A DNA stretch of 64,000 nucleotides from Streptosporangium saharense (GTDB taxonomy: Bacteria > Actinomycetota > Actinomycetes > Streptosporangiales > Streptosporangiaceae). Both the position numbers and the translations under genes were made by a program. The notes beneath the pieces are model-generated. The model saw only the letters and a program-made list of their open reading frames with translations. It searched no databases and was not told the DNA's origin. Numbering within the stretch: position 1 is the stretch's first letter; each line of letters begins with the position of its first letter. The DNA lies in the NCBI RefSeq assembly GCF_014203715.1, contig NZ_JACHJP010000001.1, forward strand, positions 1,714,432 through 1,778,431. Direction: 5' to 3'. Positions 1 to 9,100 of this stretch are shown here, one piece after another.

Positions 1-128
<128 letters not shown>

Positions 129-138
129 TCCCGGTGGA

Positions 139-169
139 CCCTCCCGGCAGGCCCGGCCTGCCGGGAGGG
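139..169. terminator. Bidirectional hairpin terminator
   Basis: A 14-15 bp perfect stem (CCCTCCCGGCAGGC pairing with its complement at 156-169) with a tiny loop lies between the cysM stop and the convergent lipoprotein stop. There is no U-tract, as is usual for actinobacterial terminators. Confidence 0.75.
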
Positions 170-173
170 TCGC

Positions 174-1139
174 CTAGCGGGCGTGGGGCGAGACCGCTCT
201 GATGAGTTCGCGGACGGGGGCGTCGGCGTCGGCCTGGAGCAGGCCGTTGTTCACCGTGGGGGAGCAGCCCGGCACGACCGTGACGGTCGCGTCGGGGCCG
301 TCCGGGTAGTGGAACAGCAGGGTGAAGGGCTTCCCGCCGGGGTTCGAGGTCTGCTGGCACGTGTTGTCGCCGGGCCGGGTTTCCAGGGAGTTCAGCGCCC
401 TGGCCAGGCCCTGCGCGGCCCTGGCGTCGTGCTCCCGCCGTACGGGAGGCGTGTCGGGCCGGTTGGGCTGCCCGCAGGCCAGGACCGAGACGGGTTCTTC
501 GGGCACCATCCGCTCGTTCTGCCCCCTGCGGCCGGTGAACCGCCCCTGGCAGGGGTCGGCGGGCCGTACGGGACGCCAGGTGCCCGTGCGGTAGGCGGCG
601 GTGATGTCCGGGCCGACGTAGGAGGAGCTGCTGACGGTGCCGTTGGTGGTCGTCACGCAGGAGTTGACCTCCTCGGCGGTGCCCAGCCACAGGACCTTCC
701 CGTCGTCGTAGACGAAGCGGACGAGGTAGTTGGTCATCGCGCCGCCCATCAGCGTGCACGGCCCCGGCTGCGCCTTCTCGGCGGCCGGGAGGTAGTCCAG
801 GTCGTGGGCCATCGCCGCGGCGCCGTCCGTCAGGGACCTGGACCCGGACAGCCGCTCGCCGCCCGGGCGTGTGTTGTCCCCGGGATAGGCGCAGATCATC
901 GCCGAGACCGGCCTTCCCGGCACGAGTGACCTGTCGGCCCCGTCGAGGCCGGAGGAGCCGGGCACCCAGCCACCGGGGGCGTCGCCACCCCAGCGCTGCG
1001 GACACGACGGCGGGGGCGGGCTCGCGGCCGGGCGTGAGACCAGTACGGCCGTGGCGCATCCGGTGGCGGCCAGGGCGATCGCGATCACGGGGAGAGGCTT
1101 CACGAGGATGACACGTGGGTGCGGGGGGGATCGGTTCAT
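174..1139 (-). CDS. Putative lipoprotein with two repeated cysteine-containing domains
   Basis: The 321-residue product starts with a basic stretch and a hydrophobic segment ending in a lipobox-like LAATGC near residue 28, so it is probably a lipoprotein. I do not recognise a named family. The mature part has two related halves, about residues 55-190 and 200-315. Each begins with P/V-VS-(AMI/VLA)-C followed by a proline/arginine-rich stretch, an Asn/Asp-rich C-T or C-Q-Q-T segment, a (F/L)(V/H)Y-DG strand motif and a further cysteine before an N-G segment. This suggests an internal duplication with one or two disulfides per half. The gene is monocistronic, and its upstream region holds the 83-bp tandem duplication. 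Start chosen at ATG 1139; a later GTG just before the hydrophobic segment is possible. Confidence 0.6.
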   Translation of the reverse strand: MNRSPPHPRVILVKPLPVIAIALAATGCATAVLVSRPAASPPPPSCPQRWGGDAPGGWVPGSSGLDGADRSLVPGRPVSAMICAYPGDNTRPGGERLSGSRSLTDGAAAMAHDLDYLPAAEKAQPGPCTLMGGAMTNYLVRFVYDDGKVLWLGTAEEVNSCVTTTNGTVSSSSYVGPDITAAYRTGTWRPVRPADPCQGRFTGRRGQNERMVPEEPVSVLACGQPNRPDTPPVRREHDARAAQGLARALNSLETRPGDNTCQQTSNPGGKPFTLLFHYPDGPDATVTVVPGCSPTVNNGLLQADADAPVRELIRAVSPHAR

Positions 1140-1143
1140 GGGC

Positions 1144-1267
1144 TCGGGGGTGCGGGGTTACGGGCTTGCAGGGTTATGGGATTACGGGCTTGCGAGTTTG
1201 CGGATCCACGGGTTCAGGGGTTCGTGAGGTCCACGGGCTCATGAGGCCACGGGCTTGTGAGGTTCAC
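1144..1267. repeat. Degenerate short tandem repeat, G-rich on the plus strand
   Basis: Variants of ACGGGCTTG-(C/T)(A/G)(A/G)GGTT recur every 15-25 bases (ACGGGCTTGCAGGGTT, ACGGGCTTGCGAGTT, ACGGGCTCATGAGGCC, ACGGGCTTGTGAGGTT). It looks like a decayed minisatellite. No gene is supported here. Confidence 0.6.
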
Positions 1268-1433
1268 GGAAGCATGAGGCTCACGGAGCGTGGAGTTCGC
1301 GGAAGCGCGGGGTTTACGGCCTGTGCGGGTTCACGGCCTGTGATGGGCGGGGAAGCATGAGGCTCACGGAGCGTGGAGTTCGCGGAAGCGCGGGGTTTAC
1401 GGCCTGTGCGGGTTCACGGCCTGTGATGGGCGG
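1268..1433. repeat. Perfect 83-bp tandem duplication (two copies)
   Basis: Bases 1268-1350 and 1351-1433 are identical, each beginning GGAAGCATGAGG and ending TGATGGGCGG, followed by the first six bases of a third unit. The period is not a multiple of three, so this is not a coding repeat. It lies in the 5' region of the lipoprotein gene and continues the older repeat next to it. Confidence 0.92.
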
Positions 1434-1443
1434 GGAAGCGGAA

Positions 1444-1472
1444 GGGCGGGCGCCCCGGTGGGGTGCCCGCCC
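1444..1472 (-). terminator. Hairpin terminator after the DUF3352 gene
   Basis: GGGCGGGC (1444-1451) pairs with GCCCGCCC (1465-1472), with an inner G-T pair and CCCC/GGGG and a 3-nt loop. It starts 23 bases past the stop of the minus-strand gene. Confidence 0.7.
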
Positions 1473-1495
1473 TCAGGCGGTGGGTTCTTGGAGGG

Positions 1496-3361
1496 TCAGT
1501 TGAACACCAGCCGCAGGGAGAAGGTCGAGTCGCTGCCCGTCTGCGTTCCGCTGATGCCGACGGCCTTCAGGACCTGGAGGCTCGCGCGCTCCTCGCCCTG
1601 GAGGTTCTGCAGGTAGAGGTGCTCGATCTTGTCGAGATCGACGTAGGCGGCGAAGGTCGCCTTCTCGGCGTCGGGGACCGCGAGCCTGAAGCCCTCGTTC
1701 TCACCGAGGGCGCCGTCCTTGGCCAGTTCGGCGGCGTACTCCGGGGTGCTCGCCACCACGAAGCTGCCGTCGCCGGGGACCTTGGCGAGCTGCGGGGCCG
1801 CGGTGCCGGAGTCGGCGAGGATCTTCTCGATCTTGCCGACGACCTCCTGTGCCTTGGCGGGGTCGGTGGTGATGCGGGCGCCGAACTTCGGCTGGTTGGC
1901 GTCCAGGCCGTTGGCGTCCAGGGCCAGGGTCAGGTTCTTGCCGAGCAGCGTGGACAGGTCGGCGGGCAGGGACAGGCCGTACTGCTGCTGGGCCTGGTTG
2001 GTGAACTGCTGGAGACCGGCACCGCTCTGGTCGGCGGCCTTCAGAATCTGGGCCCACTGCTTGCCGACGGCGTCGCCGAGACCGGAGACGGAGATGGCGG
2101 CGACGGTCGAGGCGGGAAGCGCGCTGATCTTGGAGATCTCGGGCTGACCCATGTCCAGGTTCTGCGCGCCACGGGCGACACCGGCCAGCTCGACGTAGTT
2201 GCCGTCGAAGCGCAGCGCACCGGCGACCCTGAGGTTCTTGACCTGCGAGAGCGCCTCGGGGTTGCGGGTGGCCAGCTCGGGGGCGAACTCGGCGATCTTG
2301 CCGGCGTTGACCCAGAAGGACAGGACGCCGGTCTCGCCGAGGGCGTTCAGGTCCTCGGAGAAGGCGGCGTTGTCGGACAGCGGCGCGACCTTGACGGCCT
2401 GGTCGGCCTGGTCCTGGGTCTGGGCGATCAGCGCGTAGTCCTCGCGGAAGGCGATGCCGTACTTCTCGCCGCTCATCAGCTTGGAGATCCCGGCCTTCGC
2501 CTTGTCCTGGTCGGAGACCTGCACGGCCACGACGGCGCCCGGCTCGGCCCCGGCCTTGTGCGGGGAGAGTACGGCGACGCCGATGCGGCTGCCGAGCCAA
2601 GGCTCGACGTCGGCGGCGTAGTTCACCTTGTCCAGGCCGCCGTCCTTCTTGATCAGGTCGAACAGCGCCTTGCGCGGGTCGTCCCCGGTGAAGGAGGACT
2701 TGGTGGCGTTGAACTTCCTGGCGATGCTGAACAGCGCCAGCTTCTGGTTCGCGGCCGGGTCGAGGTCAAGGCGCACGTAGCCGATCGCGTCACCGGGCAG
2801 CACGTCGTGCGGCTGGGTGCCGCCACCGCTCAGCAGGCTGACCGCGAAGGCGCCGCCACCGCCGACGAGGGCGACGACTAGGGCGGCGATCACCGCGATC
2901 AGCCAGCCCCTGCCCTTCTTGGCGGGACGGGCGGGCGGCTGCCCGGAACCGAGGAAGTCCGGTCCCTGCTGCTGCCACGTGGGCTGCTGGCCATAGCCGG
3001 GCTGCGGGTAAGCCTGCTGGCCGTAGTTCTGCTGACCTTGGTTCTGCGGGTAACCGGGCTGGGCCTGCTGGCCGTAACCCTGCTGCTGGCCGTAGGGCTG
3101 CTGGCCGTGCGACTGCTGACCGTAGGGCTGTTGACCATAGGCCTGCTGACCGTAGTTCTGCTGGCCGTAGACCTGTTGGTCCTGGTTCTGCTGGCCGTAG
3201 CCGGGCTGTTGGGGACCTCCGGGATAGCCGGGCTGACCCTGCTGCTGGTAGCCCCCGTCCTGGGGATAGCCCTGGGGTTGCGGCCGGTAGGCGATCGTCC
3301 TGTCAGGTTCCTGGCCCGGGTAGGGCGGCTGGCCGGGGGGGTTGTTGGCAGACATGCTCAC
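1496..3361 (-). CDS. DUF3352-type membrane-anchored protein with Q/G/Y-rich cytoplasmic tail
   Basis: A 621-residue protein in three parts. Residues 1-150 are very rich in P, Q, G and Y, with many YGQQ-type units and almost no charge. A basic KKGRGW precedes one membrane span at about 155-178, and a roughly 440-residue extracytoplasmic domain follows. The outer domain has the features of DUF3352, a family of unknown function in actinobacteria ([17 protein letters not shown] entry and repeated alpha/beta units). Topology is N-in, C-out. The start ATG at 3361 is followed by [16 protein letters not shown], typical of such tails. The gene is monocistronic, diverges from the thioesterase gene 234 bases away, and is followed by a hairpin terminator. 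A role in the envelope is plausible but not shown. Confidence 0.75.
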   Translation of the reverse strand: MSMSANNPPGQPPYPGQEPDRTIAYRPQPQGYPQDGGYQQQGQPGYPGGPQQPGYGQQNQDQQVYGQQNYGQQAYGQQPYGQQSHGQQPYGQQQGYGQQAQPGYPQNQGQQNYGQQAYPQPGYGQQPTWQQQGPDFLGSGQPPARPAKKGRGWLIAVIAALVVALVGGGGAFAVSLLSGGGTQPHDVLPGDAIGYVRLDLDPAANQKLALFSIARKFNATKSSFTGDDPRKALFDLIKKDGGLDKVNYAADVEPWLGSRIGVAVLSPHKAGAEPGAVVAVQVSDQDKAKAGISKLMSGEKYGIAFREDYALIAQTQDQADQAVKVAPLSDNAAFSEDLNALGETGVLSFWVNAGKIAEFAPELATRNPEALSQVKNLRVAGALRFDGNYVELAGVARGAQNLDMGQPEISKISALPASTVAAISVSGLGDAVGKQWAQILKAADQSGAGLQQFTNQAQQQYGLSLPADLSTLLGKNLTLALDANGLDANQPKFGARITTDPAKAQEVVGKIEKILADSGTAAPQLAKVPGDGSFVVASTPEYAAELAKDGALGENEGFRLAVPDAEKATFAAYVDLDKIEHLYLQNLQGEERASLQVLKAVGISGTQTGSDSTFSLRLVFN

Positions 3362-3595
3362 TCACAATGTGGACTTCTCTCGGATAACGAGAAGTTAGTG
3401 CACATCGGTAGCAACCCGCTTGCATTGAACTAACCACCCGATTCCCTCGTCCAAGGCATCCGGGCGCCGGGAGGCGGGATCGCCCTGGTCAGACGCCGCC
3501 TCTTCTTCCAAAAGGTGACATGTGCCGAGGAGGGTCAGGAAATCCGTACAAACCCGGTAGAGTAGCCGTTCCAGAATATAGTTCGAGGGGCGTGG

Positions 3596-4387
3596 ATGAG
3601 CGGGTTCGACGAGGCGACGCGGGCGGTCCGGGTGGACGAGAACACCTACGACGTGCACCTGGACCCCGGATACGCCGTCGGAGGGCCGCTCAACGGGGGC
3701 TATCTGCTGGCCGTACTGCTGCGCGCCGTCGTGGACGCCTCCCCGCACGAGCACCCCGTGACCACCAGCGCGCAGTTCCTGCGCGTCGCCCCGCCCGGCC
3801 CCGCCAGGGTGCGGCTCGAACCGCTCAAGTCGGGCAAGACCGTCACGATGACCAGGGCGACCCTCCTGCAGGACGATGTCCCGCTGATCGAGACCCTCGT
3901 CACGACCGCCACCCTGAACGACGTCGTCCCCGACTGGAGCGACGGCCCCGCCGCGGCCATCCCGCCCATCGAGGAGTGCCTCAGGCTGCCCGTCCCCGAC
4001 CCGTCCTCGGGCATGACGCTCAGCGAGCGGACGGAGCTGGCCTTCGACCCGCCGACCGTCGGCTGGCTCGACGGCAGGCCGACCGGGCGTCCCGAGGTCC
4101 GCGCCTACTTCCGGCTGACCGAGTCGAAGGAGCCCGACCCCTACGTGCTGGCGATGGCCGTGGACTGCCTGCCGCCGGTGATCTTCTCCGCGGGGGCGCG
4201 CGGCTGGGCGCCGACCGTGGACCTCACCTGGCACCTGCGCGCCCTGCCCGCCCCCGGCTGGCTCACCCTGCTCGGCAGCGGACGGCTGATCGGCGACGGC
4301 TGGTTCGACGAGGAGGTCGAGGTCTGGGACTCGGCGGGACGCCTCGTCGCCCAGTCGCGGCAACTCGCCCGAGTAGGGCGCGGCTGA
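3596..4387 (+). CDS. Acyl-CoA thioesterase family protein (hot-dog fold)
   Basis: The 263-residue protein has the layout of the TesB-like/4HBT_3 thioesterases. An N-terminal hot-dog half contains GGPLNGGYLLAVLLRA (about residues 24-39, the conserved glycine-rich helix entry), and a second half ends with a TVDLTWHLRALP strand and VWDSAGRLVAQSRQLARV, the usual final strand. Family members hydrolyse acyl-CoA thioesters; the substrate here is unknown. ATG 3596 has GAGGGG five bases upstream. The gene stands alone between the divergent DUF3352 gene and murI on the same strand. Confidence 0.78.
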   Translation: MSGFDEATRAVRVDENTYDVHLDPGYAVGGPLNGGYLLAVLLRAVVDASPHEHPVTTSAQFLRVAPPGPARVRLEPLKSGKTVTMTRATLLQDDVPLIETLVTTATLNDVVPDWSDGPAAAIPPIEECLRLPVPDPSSGMTLSERTELAFDPPTVGWLDGRPTGRPEVRAYFRLTESKEPDPYVLAMAVDCLPPVIFSAGARGWAPTVDLTWHLRALPAPGWLTLLGSGRLIGDGWFDEEVEVWDSAGRLVAQSRQLARVGRG

Positions 4388-4464
4388 TCTTTTCGCGATG
4401 ATTGATCGTGTTGTGAGGATTCTTACCGTGAGCTGTCGTCCCAGGTCGCCTAACCTTGGGAACC

Positions 4465-5301
4465 GTGTCGCAAGCAAGCATTGGAATATTCGACAGCGGG
4501 GTCGGCGGCCTGACGGTGGCCAGGGCGATCATCGACCAGCTGCCAAACGAGTCACTCCTCTACGTGGCGGACACCGCGCGCCAGCCGTACGGGCCGAAAA
4601 GTATCGCGCAGGTGCGCGCCTACGCCCTTGAGGTGATGGACCACCTCGTCGAGCACGACGTCAAGATGCTGGTGATCGCGTGCAACAGCGCGAGCGCGGC
4701 GGTGCTGCGGGACGCGCGCGAGCGCTACGACGTGCCGGTCGTGGAGGTCATCCAGCCCGCGACGCGCAGGGCCGTACAGGCGACCCGCAACGGCAGGGTC
4801 GGGGTGATCGGGACCAGGGCCACGATCGAGTCGATGGCCTACCAGGACGCCTTCGCCGCCGCCCCGAACGTCAGGCTGACCGGGGTGGCCGCACCCCGCC
4901 TCGTCGAGTTCGTCGAGCGGGGGGAGACGACGAGCGAGGAGGTCATCGAGGCCATCCGGGAGTATCTCGAACCCGTGCTCCGCGACGGCTGCGACACGTT
5001 GATCCTCGGCTGCACCCACTATCCGCTGCTCACCGGCCCCATCTCCTACGTCGCGGGTGACGGCGTCACGCTGGTCTCCAGCGCGGACGAGACCGCCAAG
5101 GACGTCTACCGCATCCTGCACGACCGGGGGCTGGCCGCGACCGGCGGTCCCGTCACGCACAGGTTCACCACCACCGGGGACACCGGCCTGTTCGCCAGGC
5201 TCGGCCAGCGCTTCCTCGGTCCCGAGATCCAGGCGGTCGAGCTCGCGACGGTCGGGAACGGTTCGGGGAACGGCCAGGGACCCCACCGGACGACCCCGTG
5301 A
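4465..5301 (+). CDS. murI: Glutamate racemase
   Basis: MurI converts L- to D-glutamate for peptidoglycan. The protein opens with [17 protein letters not shown], the family N-terminus, and carries the two catalytic cysteines in [11 protein letters not shown] (about residue 74) and [11 protein letters not shown] (about residue 185). Length (278 residues) fits the family. I prefer GTG 4465 over an in-frame TTG at 4456: TAACCT at 4451-4456 ends eight bases before the GTG, the spacing of a -10 box for a leaderless mRNA, and no Shine-Dalgarno is seen. It heads the murI-MBL-rph-rdgB block, an order shared with mycobacteria. Confidence 0.95.
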   Translation: MSQASIGIFDSGVGGLTVARAIIDQLPNESLLYVADTARQPYGPKSIAQVRAYALEVMDHLVEHDVKMLVIACNSASAAVLRDARERYDVPVVEVIQPATRRAVQATRNGRVGVIGTRATIESMAYQDAFAAAPNVRLTGVAAPRLVEFVERGETTSEEVIEAIREYLEPVLRDGCDTLILGCTHYPLLTGPISYVAGDGVTLVSSADETAKDVYRILHDRGLAATGGPVTHRFTTTGDTGLFARLGQRFLGPEIQAVELATVGNGSGNGQGPHRTTP

Positions 5302-5324
5302 CACACAGCAAGTAGGAGGCCGCC

Positions 5325-6080
5325 GTGAAACTGACGATCATCGGATGCTCCGGGAGCTTCCCCGGCCCTGACAGCCCCGCCTCCTGCTACCTGCTGGAGG
5401 CCGAGGGGTTCCGCATGCTGCTCGACTTCGGCAACGGCTCACTCGGCGCGCTCCAGCGGCACATCGGCCTCTACGACGTGGACGCGATCTGCCTGTCCCA
5501 CCTGCACTCCGACCACTGCCTCGACATCTGCCCCTACCACGTGGTGCGCACCTACTCCCCGCGCGGCCCGCTGCCCCGCCTGCCGGTCCACGCCCCCGCC
5601 GACGCCCCCCGCCGCCTGGCCGCCGCCTACGGCATGCCCAAGGAGCCCGGCCTGGAGACGGCCTTCGATTTCGTACGGCTCTCGCCCGGCGTCTTCGAGG
5701 CCGGCCCCTTCCAGGTGACGGCCGCCCTGGTCAACCACCCGGTGGAGACCTACGGCTTCCGCGTCTCCCACGGCGGGCGTTCGATCGCCTACTCGGCCGA
5801 CACCGGAGAGTCGGCCGAGCTGGTCAAACTCGCCTCGGGGGCGGACCTCTTCCTGTGCGAGGCCTCCTTCGTCGAGGGTCCCGCCCAGCCCGCCGACCTG
5901 CACCTGACCGGGCGCCAGGCCGCCGAGCACGCGGCGGCCGCGGACGTGGGCACCCTGGTGCTGACCCACCTGGTCCCCTGGAACTCCACCGAGCAGGTCC
6001 TCGACGAGGCGTCGAGGGGCGGGTTCGCGGGCCGGATCGAACTGGCCCGCAGCGGCGCCCACTACGACCTGGAGGTGTGA
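5325..6080 (+). CDS. Metallo-beta-lactamase-fold hydrolase (Rv1339-like cyclic nucleotide phosphodiesterase)
   Basis: A 251-residue MBL-fold protein with the metal motif [10 protein letters not shown] (about residues 57-66), a later H in [11 protein letters not shown] in YSADTGES and the terminal LTHLVPW histidine. The position between murI and rph and the sequence style match mycobacterial Rv1339, which has been reported as an atypical cAMP phosphodiesterase; tRNase Z-like activity is the other possibility. GTG 5325 has an AGGAGG Shine-Dalgarno at good spacing, 23 bases after murI. Confidence 0.85.
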   Translation: MKLTIIGCSGSFPGPDSPASCYLLEAEGFRMLLDFGNGSLGALQRHIGLYDVDAICLSHLHSDHCLDICPYHVVRTYSPRGPLPRLPVHAPADAPRRLAAAYGMPKEPGLETAFDFVRLSPGVFEAGPFQVTAALVNHPVETYGFRVSHGGRSIAYSADTGESAELVKLASGADLFLCEASFVEGPAQPADLHLTGRQAAEHAAAADVGTLVLTHLVPWNSTEQVLDEASRGGFAGRIELARSGAHYDLEV

Positions 6081-6100
6081 AAGGCCCTAGGGTGAGCTCC

Positions 6101-6817
6101 ATGGCTCGCGCAGATGGACGTTCTCCCGATCAGCTTCGCCCCGTCACCATCACCCGTGGCTGGCTCGCCCACGCAGAGGGGTCGGTGCTCGTCGAGTTCG
6201 GCGGCACCAAGGTGCTGTGTGCCGCCTCCGTGCAGGACAGCGTGCCGCGCTGGCGCAGGGGCAGCGGCCAGGGGTGGGTGACCGCCGAGTACGCCATGCT
6301 GCCCAGGGCGACCAACACCCGCAACGACCGTGAGTCGGTGCGCGGCAGGATCGGCGGCAGGACGCACGAGATCTCCCGCCTCATCGGCCGTTCCCTGCGG
6401 GCCTGCGTCGACTACAAGGCGCTCGGCGAGAACTCCGTCATGATCGACTGTGACGTGCTCCAGGCCGACGGCGGCACCCGCACCGCCGCGATCACCGGCG
6501 CCTACGTGGCGCTCGCCGACGCGGTGAAGTGGATGCGCACGCGGAAGATGTGCGGGGGAGACCCCCTCATCGACTCCGTCGCCGCCGTCTCGGTCGGTGT
6601 CGTCGGCTCCACCGCGCTGCTCGACCTCTGCTACACCGAGGACGTCGCCGCCGAGACCGACATGAACGTGGTGATGACCGGAAGCGGCCAGTTCGTCGAG
6701 GTCCAGGGCACCGCGGAGGGCAAGCCGTTCGACAGGGCCGCGCTCGACGAGCTGCTCGACCTCGGCGCCGCCGGATGCGCCGAGCTGACCCGCCTGCAGC
6801 GCGAGGTGCTGGCGTGA
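6101..6817 (+). CDS. rph: Ribonuclease PH
   Basis: RNase PH trims the 3' ends of tRNA precursors by phosphorolysis. The 238-residue protein shows the family start [20 protein letters not shown], the central [19 protein letters not shown], the [15 protein letters not shown] catalytic core and a C-terminal V-E-V-Q-G-T-A-E segment. ATG 6101 gives the usual length; an in-frame GTG at 6092 would add three residues. It follows the MBL gene by 20 bases and overlaps rdgB by four (GTGA), so the two are translationally coupled. Confidence 0.95.
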   Translation: MARADGRSPDQLRPVTITRGWLAHAEGSVLVEFGGTKVLCAASVQDSVPRWRRGSGQGWVTAEYAMLPRATNTRNDRESVRGRIGGRTHEISRLIGRSLRACVDYKALGENSVMIDCDVLQADGGTRTAAITGAYVALADAVKWMRTRKMCGGDPLIDSVAAVSVGVVGSTALLDLCYTEDVAAETDMNVVMTGSGQFVEVQGTAEGKPFDRAALDELLDLGAAGCAELTRLQREVLA

Positions 6818-7425
6818 GTGCCGGGATCAGGCTGGTCCTGGCGACCAGGAACGCCGGGAAGATCACCGAGCTGCGCGAGATCCTGGCCGACGCCTCGATC
6901 ACGGCCGAGATCGTCGGGCTTGAGGAGTTCCCCGAGATCGGCGACGTCGCGGAGACCGGCCTGACCTTCGCCGAGAACGCCCTGCTGAAGGCGGTCGTCG
7001 TCGCCAAGCAGTCGGGACTGCCCGCCATCGCCGACGACTCCGGCCTGTGCGTGGACGCGCTGAACGGCATGCCGGGCATCTTCTCCGCCCGCTGGGCGGG
7101 CAGGCACGGCGACGACCAGGCGAACCTCGACCTGCTGCTCGCCCAGGTGTCCGACGTGCCCGAGGAGCACCGGGGCGCCCACTTCGCGTGCGCGGCGGCG
7201 CTGGCGCTGCCCTCCGGCGAGGAGAGGATCGCCGAGGGCGCCCTGAACGGCGTGATCATCAACGCCCCGCGCGGCGCCAACGGCTTCGGCTACGACCCGA
7301 TCTTCGTGCCGGAGGGCGAGGACCGCACGACGGCCGAGCTGTCCGCTCGGGAGAAGAACGCCATCAGCCACCGGGGCCGCGCCTTCCGCGCCCTGGCCCC
7401 GGTCATCGGGGAACTCCTCGGCTGA
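6814..7425 (+). CDS. rdgB: XTP/dITP pyrophosphatase (RdgB/HAM1)
   Basis: This enzyme removes deaminated purine nucleotides (dITP, XTP) from the pool. The 203-residue product starts [18 protein letters not shown], contains [11 protein letters not shown] and the [22 protein letters not shown] block, and ends with [15 protein letters not shown] and [10 protein letters not shown], all signatures of the family. GTG 6814 overlaps the rph stop. It closes the murI block, and a promoter for the next gene follows within about 50 bases. Confidence 0.95.
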   Translation: MSAGIRLVLATRNAGKITELREILADASITAEIVGLEEFPEIGDVAETGLTFAENALLKAVVVAKQSGLPAIADDSGLCVDALNGMPGIFSARWAGRHGDDQANLDLLLAQVSDVPEEHRGAHFACAAALALPSGEERIAEGALNGVIINAPRGANGFGYDPIFVPEGEDRTTAELSAREKNAISHRGRAFRALAPVIGELLG

Positions 7426-7480
7426 CACCGTAATGGGCGTGTAAGAAACCGCCTGCCCGGACGGGCGTAACGTCGCAAGT

Positions 7481-9019
7481 ATGGAGAGCAACAGACGTGC
7501 GCCCGGGTGGGCGGGCCCGCTGGTCGGCCTGGTTTCCTGCGCGACGGCGCTCGGGGTCTCCCTGCTGGCCGCGGGGCTGATCAAGGCGTCCGCCTTCCCC
7601 GTCGTCGCGGTCGGCGACGCCGCCGTGGACCTCGCCCCCGCCGGGGTGAAGGAGTTCGCGATCAGGACCTTCGGGGAGAACGACAAGAACGTCCTGGTCG
7701 TGGGCATCCTCGTGGTCCTCGCCGCGGTCGCCACGGCCATCGGCGCGCTGGCCGTACGGGATGTCCGGTACGGCACGGCGGGGCTGGTGGCCTTCGGCGT
7801 GGTCGGCGCGCTGGCCGTGCTGACCCGGCCCGACGCGGCTCTCCTGGACGTCGTGCCCACGCTCGCGGGCGTGGTCGTGGGCATCGTCACGTTGCGCCTG
7901 CTGGCCGGGCGCGCGCTGCGGGAGTCGCCCCCGGGGGAGGCCGTCGCGCTCGACCGGCGCGGGCTGCTCGTCGGGGCGGCCGGGGGGCTCGCGCTCGCCG
8001 GGGTGAGCGGCGTGATCGGCCAGAGCCTGTCGTCTGGGCACTCCGCGGTGAGCCGGGCCAGGTCCGCGCTGAAACTGCCCAGGCCCGCGAAGCCGCTGCC
8101 TCCGGTCCCGGCGGGCGCCGACCTGAGGATCAAGGGGCTGTCGCCGTTCGTCACCCCGAACCCCGACTTCTACCGGGTGGACACCGCCCTCGTGCTGCCG
8201 CAGGTCGATCCCCGCGACTGGACCCTAAAAATCCACGGCATAGTGGACAGACCCGTCGAGCTGACCTTCGCCGACCTGCTGAAACGGCCCGTGGTCGAGG
8301 CGGACGTCACCCTGTGCTGCGTCTCCAACGACGTCGGCGGCCCCTACGTCGGCAACGCCAGGTGGCTGGGGGTCAGCCTCGCGGGCGTGCTGCGCGACGC
8401 GGGTGTGCGGCGGGACGCCGACATGCTGCTGAGCACCTCCGCCGACGGCTGGACCTGCGGCACCCCGGTCGACGTCGTCCTCGACGGCCGTGACGCCCTG
8501 CTGGCCTTCGCGATGAACGGCGAGGCGCTGCCCGTCGTGCACGGCTTCCCCGTCCGCCAGGTCGTGCCCGGTCTGTATGGGTACGTCTCGGCGACGAAGT
8601 GGGTGACGGACATCAAGGTCACCCGGTTCGACCGGGACGAGGCCTACTGGACGCCCAGGGGGTGGGCGCCGAAGGGGCCGATCAAGACCGAGTCGCGCAT
8701 CGACCTGCCCAGGGACGGGGCCAACCTGCCCGCCGGCCGTACGGTGGTCGCCGGGGTCGCGTGGGCGCAGCACAAGGGGATCGACGCGGTCGAGGTCAGA
8801 ATCGACAGGGGGCCGTGGCGCCAGGCCAGGCTCGCCGAGGCGCCGACCGCCGACACCTGGCGCCAGTGGGTGCTCGACGACTGGGACGCCACCCCGGGCG
8901 AGCACACCATCGAGGTGCGGGCGACCGACGCCACCGGCTACACCCAGACCGCCGAACGCGCCCCCGTCGGCCCCGACGGCGCCACCGGCTGGCACAGCGT
9001 CGACGTGCGGGTCGCCTGA
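7481..9019 (+). CDS. Membrane-anchored molybdopterin-dependent oxidoreductase (sulfite-oxidase family)
   Basis: The 512-residue protein has four hydrophobic segments in residues 10-145, an RRGLLVGAAGG stretch before a fifth segment at about 160-185, and then a sulfite-oxidase-type molybdopterin domain (about 205-395). The Mo-binding cysteine is probably in TLCCVSNDVGG. A Mo-co dimerisation-type domain follows (VAGVAWAQHKGIDAVEVRID...). It resembles actinobacterial membrane-fused relatives of MsrP/YedY and sulfite oxidase; the substrate is unknown. The active domain should face outward. TAACGT at 7468-7473 ends seven bases before ATG 7481, suggesting leaderless transcription. Confidence 0.85.
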   Translation: MESNRRAPGWAGPLVGLVSCATALGVSLLAAGLIKASAFPVVAVGDAAVDLAPAGVKEFAIRTFGENDKNVLVVGILVVLAAVATAIGALAVRDVRYGTAGLVAFGVVGALAVLTRPDAALLDVVPTLAGVVVGIVTLRLLAGRALRESPPGEAVALDRRGLLVGAAGGLALAGVSGVIGQSLSSGHSAVSRARSALKLPRPAKPLPPVPAGADLRIKGLSPFVTPNPDFYRVDTALVLPQVDPRDWTLKIHGIVDRPVELTFADLLKRPVVEADVTLCCVSNDVGGPYVGNARWLGVSLAGVLRDAGVRRDADMLLSTSADGWTCGTPVDVVLDGRDALLAFAMNGEALPVVHGFPVRQVVPGLYGYVSATKWVTDIKVTRFDRDEAYWTPRGWAPKGPIKTESRIDLPRDGANLPAGRTVVAGVAWAQHKGIDAVEVRIDRGPWRQARLAEAPTADTWRQWVLDDWDATPGEHTIEVRATDATGYTQTAERAPVGPDGATGWHSVDVRVA

Positions 9020-9100
9020 GCCTCCCGATCTGGTCAACTCGCCGCTGCCGTACGGCGGGGCGCCCTACCATCGGCCCGACACGAGGTCGAGGGGGGACCG

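Noticed and set aside
1115-1360. Plus-strand 81-codon frame through the repeats
   Set aside because: It only translates the tandem repeat, whose 83-bp period breaks the frame.
3395-4477. Long minus-strand frame opposite the thioesterase and murI start
   Set aside because: It mirrors the thioesterase gene codon positions, is rich in H/R/D/G with no domain, and has no ribosome site; typical antisense frame of high-GC DNA.
6631-8154. 507-codon minus-strand frame opposite rph, rdgB and the molybdopterin gene
   Set aside because: Composition of Ser/Thr/Arg/Pro repeats with no recognisable fold, while the plus strand encodes clear families.
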